Position numbers and translations under genes: made by a program. Below, in pieces: positions 30,601 through 40,100 of a stretch of 64,000 bases of DNA. The number at the start of each line of letters is the position of its first letter. Position 1 is the stretch's first letter. This DNA is from an uncultured Oscillospiraceae bacterium (GTDB lineage Bacteria > Bacillota > Clostridia > Oscillospirales > Oscillospiraceae): positions 62,001 through 126,000 of the forward strand of contig CANQRM010000006.1 in NCBI GenBank assembly GCA_947626265.1, given 5' to 3'. The notes below the pieces were generated by a model, which saw only the letters and a list, made by a program, of their open reading frames with translations, was not told the origin of the DNA and searched no databases.

Positions 30601-33600
30601 GTCACCAGGGCCTGGTTTTCGCCGGTATAGGTCAGGCCGGATTTGCCCGCGGGCGCCGTTGTCACGGCGGCGTCTTTGATCTCGTGTACCGTGACGTTGG
30701 CGATCCACACGTCGCTTATCACCCAATGAGGCCAATCATAATACCAATCCCTGTGCATAACATCCCAGCCCCACACATCTACGCCGGCGTTGGGGTCACC
30801 ACTTTGGAAGTAGCCATAGCCATCCTGCACCATACCCAGCAGGAGCGTTCCCAGCTCACCCTCGCCCTGAGTGTAATAATAGTGATAATAGTACACCTTG
30901 AGCCTATCGAATGTACCGCCGGTGAGCTTCACATCATAGTTTACATGACTTCCATGGCTGTAGCTGTTGTATAAGCAGTTGAAATGGCCGCCGGAGATAT
31001 TCGCGAAGCAGGCGCCCTCGATCGTCACATCTCTGAGATTGCCGCCGGAAACATTCAGCCAGCTTCTTCCGTTCCACAGCCCGCCGTTGGACCTGACATG
31101 CACATCGCCGATGTTCGCGCCTTCGCGGACGTTCACTTCGATGGCTACGGCGTCCATGTTCCCGACCGTGCCGCCGGAGATATTCAGCGTGCTGTATTTA
31201 TTATACCAGGGGTTGTCATTCCAGGTATGTACCTCTCCGACCTCGCCGTTGATGATATCCACCGTGCTGCCGTTGTCGATGTTCAGGGTCCCGATGCTGC
31301 CGCCGGTGACCGCCAGATGGCCGCCGTCGTTGACCTGCAGGGTCCCCACGCTGCCGCCGGTGATCGCCGCGTCGCCGCTGCCGCCGTCGATGTGCAGTCT
31401 TTCGATAGTGCCGCTCTGGACGGTCAGCCGGCCGCCTTGTACGTGCAGGTCGCCCTTGACTGTTGTGTCTTTGCCGGTGACGGTGGTGATGGTGATATTG
31501 CCCCCCGTCATGATGACTTCGGCCGCCTTCGTATCTTTCAGGATCAATATCGTGGCGCTGGGCATGTTCTGGGCGGCCGCTATGGCGCTGGCAAAGGAGC
31601 TGTAGTAGACATCGCCGTTCAGCACAGCCTCAGAGCCCGTTTGTTTGACCGTCACTTCATTCAGCGTCTTATAATTCGTAAGGTACGGGCTCGAGGGCTC
31701 CAGCAGCTCGTAGCCGGTGGTGGGAAAGTACATATAATATCCGTATCCGTTGTCATTATCCAGCAGCTCCAGCAGTTTCATCGTTCCCTTTTCGACACTG
31801 ATCGTGTGATACGTGCCGCCGGTGAGCGTCACCTTGCCGCTGATGGCTTCCAGGGTCCCGATATTGCCGTCCAGGACGGCCAGCGTGCCGCCGTCGACGG
31901 TCACGTTATCCAGGAACATTTTCCCGTCCACCGTCAGGGAGCCGGTCCCGGCAACGGTGAGCTTCCCGGTCACGAGACAGTATCCGGTATCGTTCTTCAG
32001 GGTCACGGGTTTCTCGATCACTACATCCTTGGTCAGCTCCGAGGAGGACAGCAGGTTGACGGTCCCGTTCCCCTTTTCTATGGCCTCCTCCAGCGTGGTA
32101 TAGTAGACGCCGTCGGACTCCGCCACGGCCACTTGGATGGTGACGGGTATGCATACCGCCGGAACGTCGGCGTAACCGTCGAAGCCCTTGACCTTGTACC
32201 AGACATAATAGGTCCTCGCGCTGACCCCGGTGACCCAGGTATAGTCCTCCCTCCAGGCGCTCCCGTCCGCGGGTTCGACGTCGACGAGGCTCTGGGCGTA
32301 CATCACCGTGCCGCCGTTGGACTCGCCCGCTGACTTCAGCAGCTGCTGGGAGCGGCCGTTCCAGACCAGGTTCTCCCTGGGCTCGGGCGGGGTCAGGATC
32401 TCCAGCGCGTCCGTGGTGATCGTGACCTGGACGCTCCCGGGCTCGCTGGGCGTATAGTTATCTTTATTGGCTTCATTGCCCGCCGCCCGGTACCAGACGG
32501 TATAGTTCCCCGCTTTCTTGGCAGTGGGGATGGCGGGGCTGTAGGAGCCCTCCTCATTGGTGAGGCTGTACTGTATCTCGCATTCCGCGTCAACGGCCGC
32601 GCCCGCCTTCACCAGTTCCTGTTCCTCGCCGGTATATTTCAGCCCCTCTATCACCGTGGGCGCCGTCTCGACCTGGGCCTGCTTCGGGGCGACGCGGATC
32701 GTGCTGTCCCCGCCCCATATGCCCGCTATATTATCTTTTAGGTTAGGCTTGACCCGCCACCAGACATAGTATTCCCCGGCGTCTTTCACCTCGGGGACAT
32801 CAGCCGTCCACGCGGCGTCTTCCTCCCCAGGGCGCGTATTCTCATCCTTCCTCAGGGCATACTCTAAGCCTTCGCCGGAACCGCCCGTGAAAAGCGGATA
32901 CTCTTCGCCGTCGAAAGTCCAGCCATTGACGGCTGTCGGCGCTTTATAGACGGGTATTTGCCTCACCGCCACATTGGATAAATACGGGGTTTCTTGCACC
33001 CCCAGCAAATAGTCATTCCGGGTATAGCAGTGGCCCTCAGCAAGCGAACTCTGCAACCGGTATACGTCCCAAGCATCAAAACTATGAGGAGGAGTATAAA
33101 AATTATGGATTTCACTATAAAAACCGCCGGATAGCGTTACCTCTCCTTCACGCGGCATGCTTAATACTGCGACCACGACGTCGCCGCTGCACCTAAGAAT
33201 CGGAAAAATCGGATGCTCTCCATCAGGGGTTATTCTGGCATAATGGCCGCTCCTCAGGTCCGCTGTACCGAATATCTTCAGTCCTTCCCTCAAATTGACT
33301 TTCGTGCCTATCAGCGTCGCTCCGGCATCCACGAGCGTGGAAAAATCATTGTCACCGACAGTAGGAGAATTATCTGTGATCGTCAGCTCGCCCGCTCCGT
33401 ATTCGCCATTACTCTTCTCGCCGAGATGGACTGTGCCGCTGTGGAGCTGGAGGCCCGGGTTTTTGATGATTGTGCCCGTAGTGTAGTCTGTGTTGGGGCC
33501 GACAGTGACAGTCACGCCCTCCGGAACATCCGTGTAGACGTACAGCGTCGCGTTTCTATCCCACGACAGTCTCGTATCGTAGCCGCCGCAGTCTTTCGCC

Positions 33601-33998
33601 ACTCTGATGGACGCGGTGGACGTGGCCTCCCGTGCCTTCGCCCAGCCTTTTTCCAAAGTGTCAAACGTCTGTGCTGGCCTATTGTCCACGGTGACCTCTA
33701 CCACATAGGTCTCATCCACGGGCATGGGCTGGTCCTCCGCCTCCGGGGCGGGCTCGTCCTGGACAGGCTCCGCCGCGGGCATGGGCTCGTCCACGGCCGC
33801 CGCCTCTTCCGGGTCAGGCTCTTCCGCCGGGGCGGGCTCCTCCGCGGGCGCCGCCTCTTCCGGGACAGGGTCCGCCGGGGCCGCCTCCATGGGCACCGGG
33901 TCCTCCGGCGCCATGGGCTCCTCCGCCGCGAGGACCGGGGCCGCCAGCCCCAGCACCATCACAAACGCCAGCAACAGACTCAACGCGCGCTTTTTCAT
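27621..33998 (-). CDS. giant secreted surface protein A (2125 aa) with beta-helix and cell-wall-binding repeats
   Basis: The protein has a signal peptide (about residues 1-25), an acidic Pro/Ala/Glu-rich stretch (about 26-105) and a first beta-rich region. Repeated Ig-like units of about 80 residues contain GTYYVWYKV-type ends. Two regions of short SGGTVG/VTVDGG/LTGGTY repeats are typical of right-handed beta-helices. The C-terminus has a Gly/Ser linker, a Thr-Pro linker and choline-binding-like aromatic repeats (GAWYFYKNNKLV, NNWYYVGADGKMLTGFQYLD). It has no sortase signal, so non-covalent wall binding is likely. GGAGGG precedes ATG 33998. It is paralogous to the 2182-aa neighbour. Adhesin or S-layer-type function is inferred only from architecture. 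Confidence 0.85.
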   Translation of the reverse strand: MKKRALSLLLAFVMVLGLAAPVLAAEEPMAPEDPVPMEAAPADPVPEEAAPAEEPAPAEEPDPEEAAAVDEPMPAAEPVQDEPAPEAEDQPMPVDETYVVEVTVDNRPAQTFDTLEKGWAKAREATSTASIRVAKDCGGYDTRLSWDRNATLYVYTDVPEGVTVTVGPNTDYTTGTIIKNPGLQLHSGTVHLGEKSNGEYGAGELTITDNSPTVGDNDFSTLVDAGATLIGTKVNLREGLKIFGTADLRSGHYARITPDGEHPIFPILRCSGDVVVAVLSMPREGEVTLSGGFYSEIHNFYTPPHSFDAWDVYRLQSSLAEGHCYTRNDYLLGVQETPYLSNVAVRQIPVYKAPTAVNGWTFDGEEYPLFTGGSGEGLEYALRKDENTRPGEEDAAWTADVPEVKDAGEYYVWWRVKPNLKDNIAGIWGGDSTIRVAPKQAQVETAPTVIEGLKYTGEEQELVKAGAAVDAECEIQYSLTNEEGSYSPAIPTAKKAGNYTVWYRAAGNEANKDNYTPSEPGSVQVTITTDALEILTPPEPRENLVWNGRSQQLLKSAGESNGGTVMYAQSLVDVEPADGSAWREDYTWVTGVSARTYYVWYKVKGFDGYADVPAVCIPVTIQVAVAESDGVYYTTLEEAIEKGNGTVNLLSSSELTKDVVIEKPVTLKNDTGYCLVTGKLTVAGTGSLTVDGKMFLDNVTVDGGTLAVLDGNIGTLEAISGKVTLTGGTYHTISVEKGTMKLLELLDNDNGYGYYMYFPTTGYELLEPSSPYLTNYKTLNEVTVKQTGSEAVLNGDVYYSSFASAIAAAQNMPSATILILKDTKAAEVIMTGGNITITTVTGKDTTVKGDLHVQGGRLTVQSGTIERLHIDGGSGDAAITGGSVGTLQVNDGGHLAVTGGSIGTLNIDNGSTVDIINGEVGEVHTWNDNPWYNKYSTLNISGGTVGNMDAVAIEVNVREGANIGDVHVRSNGGLWNGRSWLNVSGGNLRDVTIEGACFANISGGHFNCLYNSYSHGSHVNYDVKLTGGTFDRLKVYYYHYYYTQGEGELGTLLLGMVQDGYGYFQSGDPNAGVDVWGWDVMHRDWYYDWPHWVISDVWIANVTVHEIKDAAVTTAPAGKSGLTYTGENQALVTPGEAAPGGWIAYAVKQSDPGTPPEPSDFSGDVPTALNAGTYYIWWMAKGNFNWRDSEISDEYITVTIVPALADATPPKPVTGLTYKADTDQALVTAGSAEHGTMYYALGNADGTEPQEGWVTGAEIAAEIVGTDAGTYYVWYKVVGNDNYDSVDPQCIAVTIGKGDVGTVTPPVAAEDLLFYQDIDQTLVKTAGSAEHGTMMYTVTNTAAAPAANAEWTDQIADVTGKAAGTYYVWYKVDGGENYKSTEPARVGPIVIQDAEAEMDGEYFLTLEDAIAKANANADGGTITVRRNVVLDEQQKIEKNVTLSSESPVNVTGAGFDITGSLTVHDYVTVYGVSAGGVEVVMDMRGDVTITPKPEGGATVVFGDSGNNGLRVGATTVNAGNEDIIEVTKDGSIVVTLEKDPPKNYTFIDGKSFTNTGSESATVTIHQDGSVDMVGKVSKVVEPPVDGLRLGPNESITYDVGGGNVTVTGGYDGATLNVAGNGDISATKGHVTVKGEVTAAENGGRVNQLGDMTITVKDSGGNLINGATVTVTAVTESGAKTVSKTTKDGQVTFPDLPYGMYNVTIVYEYEGIVELTMTDKLTVSHVEGEQTFAFNEALVSTSMEGDRLPAVDDLTAAISDKEKQTATAGSDGSVTSIDITLKSDKVAKDTEDPAEAAAVKAIGQMIDKELGAGGDDADYVDVTITKETSTYDATGSRTDYDKEPVTQTPGLLTLRFPISGAMQTELAGFEAKEEHVFVYRYHNGAAERMERVSAAVGANAGYECYYLEDGVLVIRANQFSVYAFGVSEKKVEEYTPGSGSGSGSSGSGSSGSGSSGGSSGGGLPWPDPTPTPTPTPTPTPTPGDEPSDTHPAPASGTGWSYDRTTGAWYFYKNNKLVANYWVGKIDGASAWDNNWYYVGADGKMLTGFQYLDDLHGGYGWYLLQPTNTKGEIGKMLTGFQWTYNAAVGTGWFSTKSGESGKCTWNEGWGSYSAARGLWSDGLSHKG
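27631..28445 (-). repeat. long direct repeat shared with the paralogue, copy 1
   Basis: The 3' end of gene A is nearly the same as 34201-34998 in gene B. By eye 28191-28445 is identical to 34744-34998 over 255 bp; the linker between the blocks differs. This suggests recent duplication or gene conversion. Confidence 0.85.
28107..28198 (-). repeat. GGC/AGC triplet-type repeat coding the Gly/Ser linker
   Basis: Runs of GCTGCC and GCTGCCGCT units encode a (GS)n linker before LPWPDP. The matching region of the paralogue is shorter, so the tract length varies. Confidence 0.7.
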
Positions 33999-34062
33999 AT
34001 ATGTATCCCTCCTGTGACGCTTTTTTGGCATAAAAATGTGAGGACATATTATGTTATCTTAT

Positions 34063-34121
34063 ATTGTACCCCCCCCCGCGGGGTTTGCAATAACAATTCA
34101 GGTTCGATTTTCCGCATTTCG
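34063..34121 (-). promoter_or_regulatory. promoter of surface protein A with G9 spacer tract and 29-bp upstream element
   Basis: On the minus strand the 29-bp element (34093-34121; boxes CGAAATG and CCTGAATTG at its ends) is followed by TTGCAA (34085-34090), a 16-bp spacer and TACAAT (34063-34068). The spacer contains nine consecutive G (plus-strand C9 at 34069-34077). CCTGAATTG is exactly 25 bp from the -10 box, as in two other promoters here. Confidence 0.8.
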
Positions 34122-34146
34122 CGTCACAGAAGGCCCTGAAACGCAC

Positions 34147-34177
34147 AAAAAGGGGAGCGGACACAAGTCCGCTCCCC
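34147..34177 (-). terminator. terminator of surface protein B gene
   Basis: GGGGAGCGGAC pairs with GTCCGCTCCCC around TTGT and is followed by TTTTT on the minus strand. Confidence 0.9.
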
Positions 34178-34194
34178 TCAAGGTCATTTTATTA

Positions 34195-37100
34195 TCAGCC
34201 TCTATGCGCCAACCCGTCGGACCAGAGGCCCCTGGCGGCGTTATAGCTGCCCCAGCCCTCGTTCCAGGTGCACTTGCCGGCGGAGCCGTTTTTCGTGCTG
34301 AACCAGCCCGTGCCCACCGCGGCGTCATAGGTCCACTGGAAGCCCGTGAGCATCTTGCCGATCTCGCCCTTGGCATTGGTGGGCTGCAGGAGATACCAGC
34401 CGTAGCCGCCGTGCAGGTCGTCCAGGTACTGGAACCCGGTGAGCATCTTCCCGTCCGCGCCCACATAGTACCAGTTATTGTCCCAGGCGGACGCGCCGTC
34501 GATCTTGCCTACCCAGTAGTTGGCCACCAGCTTGTTGTTCTTGTAGAAGTACCACGCGCCGGTAGTCCTGTCATAGCTCCAGCCCGTGCCGGAGGCGGGC
34601 GCGGGGTGGGTATCCGAAGGTTCATCCCCGGGCGTCGGGGTGGGCGTGGGGGTCGGGGTGGGCGTCGGCGTGGGCGTAGGCGTGGGGTCCGGCCAGGGCA
34701 GGCCGCCGCCGCTGCCGCCGCCGCCGCTGCTGCTGCCGCCGCTGCCGGGCGTATACTCCTCGACCTTCTTTTCGGACACGCCGAAGGCGTAGACGGAGAA
34801 CTGATTGGCCCGGATGACGAGGACGCCGTCCTCCAGGTAATAGCACTCATAGCCCGCGTTGGCCCCCACGGCGGCGCTCACTCTTTCCATGCGCTCCGCC
34901 GCGCCGTTATGATAGCGGTACACGAATACGTGCTCTTCCTTCGCCTCGAAACCGGCCAGCTCCGTCTGCATCGCCCCGGAGATGGGGAAGCGCAGGGTCA
35001 GGAGCTTTTCGGTCCGGGTGACGGGCACCGCCTCGCCTTTTTTCACCGGGTCCTCGCCCTCTTTGACGGTGTACTCCTGCTTCGTGATGGTCACGTCCAC
35101 ATAGTCGGTGACGCTGCTCTCAATGGTCTCGCCGGCGGCGCCGGTGCCGCCCAGCTCCTGCCCGATCTTCTCCTGGATGTCCTGGACGGCGGCCCGCTGT
35201 TCAGCGGAGCCCTTGTTCTCGGTGACCTTGTTCGACGTCAGCGTGATCTCGATGGAGGTCTCGCTGGCGGCGGTGGCCGACTGTTTCTCCGCGTCGGTGA
35301 TGGCGTCGGTCAGGTTTTCCACCGCGGGCCTCCTGTTGCCCGCCATAGCCGTGGACACCAGCAGCAGGTCGAAGGTGAATTCCTTTTCACCGGCGGTGCG
35401 GCTCACCGTCAGGCTGCCTGTCGCGGTGAGCTCTATCCCGCCCTCGTTGTTTATCCCGCCCACTTTGTATACGACCGTCACGTCATAGACGCCGTAGGGC
35501 AGGTCGCTGAACGACGCCTTGCCGCCGGCGGTCTTCTTCTCCGTGCCCTTCGCCGTATCGCCGCCGGGCGCGGTCTCAGTCCCGGTCCAGGTCTCAGTCT
35601 CAGCCTCGCCATTGACGGCCGTGACGGTCACCGTCGCGCCGTCGATGGGATCGCCGTTGGTGTCCCGGACGTAGATGAGTATGTCGCCCAGCTGGGTGGC
35701 GCTGGCCTCTTCCACAGCGGCCACGTCCACGTCGCCCTTCACGCCCACGTCACCGGCGGTGACGGTCACATTGCCCTTCCAGTCGATATCCACGGTCCCG
35801 CCTTCGGCTCCGCCCCGGAGGGTGACGGTCTTGCCGCCGGCCGTATAGTCGACGCGGTCGCCCGGGGCAAGGCGCAGGCCCATGGCCGGGACGTTGACGG
35901 CCCAGGACACGCCGCTGTCCAGATGGAACGAGCCGTCCTGGTTGATCGTGACTTTGGCGGGCTCACTGCCGTTGTTCGTATAGGTCCTGCCGTCGATGGT
36001 CATGGTATCGCCGCTTTTCAGCGTCACGATGACGCTGCCGGCGCTGTTCACCGTGACCTCGTCTCCGGGCTCGCCGCTGACGGTCGTCGCGCCCACCTGC
36101 AGGACGTTGTCCGCCGCGCTTTCGTCAAACCTGACCCTGGCGCCGCCGCCCTCCGGGGTAACGGTCACGTTGCCCTTCATATTCATGGGCACGCTCACGC
36201 TGCCGGCCCTCACCCCGGTCACGGTCACAAAGTCGTTCACCGTCAGGGAGCCGCCCGCGCCCAGGATGAACGTGTCGCCGTCATTGCTGCCGTTCACGAA
36301 GACGGGGTCCGCGCTGCCGAGGGTCACGGCTTTCGTCAGCGTTATCGGGGCATCCAGCAACGCGTTCTGCCGCACGGTGATCACGTCGGCCCCATTGGCG
36401 TACGTGACGGCGTCTTTAAGGGTGGAATAAAACGATGTGTCAATATTCGCCGCGGCGTCGTTGATGGTGACGGGGCCGACCTTATCGGGCTCCGCGTCGT
36501 TATAGTTATTGCCGCCCTCCACCTTGTACCAGACGTAGTAGGTCCCGGCGGCCGTGCCGGTGACGTCGGCGATCTTGTCCGTCCACACGGCGTTGGCCGC
36601 GGGCGCGGCGTCGGACTCCGTCACCGCGTAATACATCGTGCAGCCCTCGGGGACATTGCCCAGGCTGGTCAGGAGCGCCTTCGGCGTGTTGTCGAAGGGA
36701 ATGTTCTCTGCCACCACCGCGGGCGCTGTCACCGTGGGGTCGGCCTTTTTGATGGTGACGGGCAGGCACCAGGGCCCGGCATGATCATAGCTTCCGCTGT
36801 TGGGCACGGCCTTGTACCAGACGTAGTACGTCCCGGCGTCTGTCCCCTTTTCGATAGCCTCATACGTCTTCCACGCGCTGTCGTCCGTGGGCTCGTCGTA
36901 GGTCTTCGTCACCGCGTACTGCATCGTGCCGTTGTTACCTTCGACGGAGCCGCCCTCTTTCAGGAGCTCCTGCTCCCCGCCTGTATAGACCAGGTCCTCC
37001 GCCGCCTCGGGCGGGGTCACTGTCATATCGGCCCGTTCGATGGTGACCTCGATGGGAGAATCCGTCTCCGGCGGGATGTAGTCGTTGTAGCCATCTTCGC

Positions 37101-40100
37101 CCTCGACCATCCACCAGACATAGTAGGTCCCGACCTCTTCCCTCTTGGGTATCTTATCGGAAAAGCTGTCTGCACCCGGCTTCTCGGTCTTGTTTTCCGT
37201 CACCGCGTACTTCATCGTGCCATGGGAGACCGTCCCTTCGATGACCAGGTCCTGTTCTTTGCCCTTCTCATAGACGAGCCACCAGCCCAGCGGCTTCTCG
37301 ACCACGGTGGCCGGGGCCTTGGCCCTCACTGTGACGTTTTTGAGCACTATGCTCAGGGGCACGCCCTTCCCGTCTTTATCGAAGTAGGCACAGCCATCCG
37401 CCAGCATACTCTGCAAGATCGTTTTATCCGGCGCAGCGATCTGCGCATACGTACCGCCGCTGAGCACCAGCCCGTTTCCCTGGGCGCAGCGCAGCCCGGC
37501 GATGATCGTGCCGCCGGAGATAGTCCCGGTGAAGCTTTGGACGACGTCCAGTAACTCCCCGTCCGTGCCGACCGTGCCGCCGTACATGTCCAGCATGCGC
37601 AGGCCGGAGACCGAGCCGATGACCGCGCTGCCGGATATCTTCACTGAGACGCCGCCGCTGCCGTTCGCGATGCTCAGGCTCCCGACCGTGCCGCCGGAGA
37701 ATTTCGCCTTGACCGGGCCCTCATCAACAAAGCTGATGGAACTGTTTTCGACCTTCATCCTGCCGACATCCGCGCTGCCGGAGACAGTCACCGTGCTGCC
37801 TCCCCTGACCCTGACGGTCAGTTCCTCGACCGTGCCGCCGGAGATGGCCGCATCGCCGGACTGCGTGACAGTCATACTGCCGACGCTGCCGCCGGAGATG
37901 GTGACCCCCTGGCCGTTTTGAGAGGTCAGCTCGCTGACCGTGCCGCCGGAGATATTCAGGGTGGTGTTGCGTCCGGCTGTCAGCCTGCCCACCGTGCCGC
38001 TGGACATGGACATATTGCCATTGAGATCGAGCGTCATGGTCCCGACGCGGCCGCCGCTGACGGTCACCGTACCGCCGTCTCCGGCCGTCGCCGTCGTGAC
38101 CTCGCCGGAGACGGCCGCCGTGCCGCCGTTGACGGTCAGGGTAGTGACCGCGGCGGACGCGGTGACGCTGCCGCCGTTGACGGTCAGGGTGGTGACCGCG
38201 GCGGATACGGCCGCCGTACCGCCGCTGACCGTCAGGCTTTTGACCTCGCCGCCGGAGACGGTCAGACTGCCTTCGCCGCTTACCGTCACATTCCCGAGCC
38301 CGGCGCCGTTGACGGCCAGGCTGCCGCCGGAGAGGGTCAGGCCGCCGCCCACGGCATAGCCGTTGCCCTGGAGGGTGATATTGCCCTGGCTCACGGTGAC
38401 GTCGGCTGCCGCCGTGTCACGCAGCAGCGTGACCGTGGCGCTGCCCAGCTCCTGGGCTCTCGCCATGGCCTCCGCCAGAGTGGCGAAGCCGCCCTGGCCG
38501 GACACGATCGCCTCACTGTCCCCCGCTTTTACCGTCACGTTGACCAGACTGTCGTCGTTCACCAGGTCGCTTTCCGACACGGGCCGTTCGGTCCATACGT
38601 CGTTACGGTAGTCGTAATACTTTTCATAGAACTTATAGTCCTTATCCGGGTCCAGCAGGTCCTTCAGGGACACTTCTTCCTCCACCGTGATAAGGTTGTA
38701 TGTGCCGCCGGTGAGCGTCGCTTTCCCGCTTTGGACCTGCAGCCAGCCGATGCTGCCGCCGGCGATGGTCACAGTGCCGCCCCTGACGTCCACGTCCTCG
38801 ACCTCCGTGCCCTCGCCCACAGTGGCGGTAGCGCCCTTGCCGACGTACATGCTGGTGACCTGGCCGCTTTTCACTTCGAACGTGATAGGCTCCTCAGCAT
38901 TCGTATACTGGGACAGGGTCGCCACCCTGCCGCCGTCGACGGTCACGGCCCCGGCCCTGGCATGCACATCGGCCACATACACGTTCCCCTTCACCGTCAG
39001 GGAGCCGCCGCTCATGATCTCCAGGTCCGCCTGCACGCTTCTGCTGCCGTAGGACTGGAGGGTGACCGGCTTCCTGATCTCTGCCCCAAAGACTCCGGCG
39101 ACATGCTCATAGTCATTGTACGCCACATCCCCCTCCAGCCAGATGTTCCCGGCGCGCTCATCTTCGCTTTCGTTGGCCGCCTTGATGGTATCCTGGAAGG
39201 TATGGAAATACCCGCCCGCTTCGTTATACGCCAAGGCGTTCTCCACGACGACATGGATAGGCACGCCCTCCTCCGGGAAACCAAATCCATCCGCCGGCTT
39301 GTTATTTACATTGTCAAATATCCTCCAATAGACGTCGTATTCCATGCGCCTGTTGCGATAGCCCCAGCTTTCGTCGACGGTCTCGGGTATCTCATCGGAC
39401 CACTGGGACCACTTTTCCGAACCTTCGAGCCTGTATTGAAATTTATAGTCGCCGCCCTCCGCCGGGAAGGTGCCCGCGTTCACCAGCGCCTGGGGCTGGT
39501 TGTTCCAGACCAGGCCCTCTCTCGCCGTGGGCGCTTCATATTCCTCCGGCAGACCCGCTTCGATGCGGACTTCGATGGGGCCGCCCCTGTCGCCCGCAAA
39601 CCCGCCGCCCGGCAGGACCCGCCACCAGACATAGTACCGCCCCGCCGGGCGGTCCTTGGTGGTGGGCACAGCGGTACCCCAGTCGCCCTCACTGGGCTCG
39701 GTATTATCTGTGGTCACGGCGTACTCCATGTCGGCGGAGCTGCTCTCTTCGCCTTCCGTGACGAGGTCAACAGGCTCTGTTGAGTTGTATTTTATGCCGG
39801 TATTCCCCTCGGGCGGTTTGACCTTCGGGTCCATCAGGACCTTCACGTTATAAAGCTCGCGTGCGCGGTTAGCGTCGTAGCTGGCCACCTTGTAACTGTT
39901 GTCGCCATTGGCAAAGCAGCGGCCCGCCGCCAGCATATCCAGCATGGAAACGCTCGCGTTGTCCATATGGAGCTTGCTGTATGTACCGCCGGACAGCGTC
40001 ACTACGCCCTGTCCTATTCTTATATCATATTCTGTCGCGGTCAGGACCCCATAGATCGCGACATTGCTGCCGCATGTCAGCGTCCCGTGCGTATCGGCCG

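Noticed and set aside
27435-30974. 1179-aa open frame on the plus strand opposite surface protein A
   Set aside because: It runs through the tRNA gene and its terminator, has no ribosome-binding site, and its composition (long His/Val/Gly/Ala runs) is typical of antisense frames in GC-rich genes. The opposite strand has a signal peptide, domains and a promoter.
34051-37554. 1167-aa open frame on the plus strand opposite surface protein B
   Set aside because: It is the same antisense effect over a repetitive GC-rich gene, and it resembles the first one only because the two surface genes are paralogues.
37600-38450. Dense short GC-rich repeats inside surface protein B
   Set aside because: They follow the protein repeat SGGTV/LTVNGG of a beta-helix with variable spacing, so they are coding repeats and not a DNA-level array or origin.
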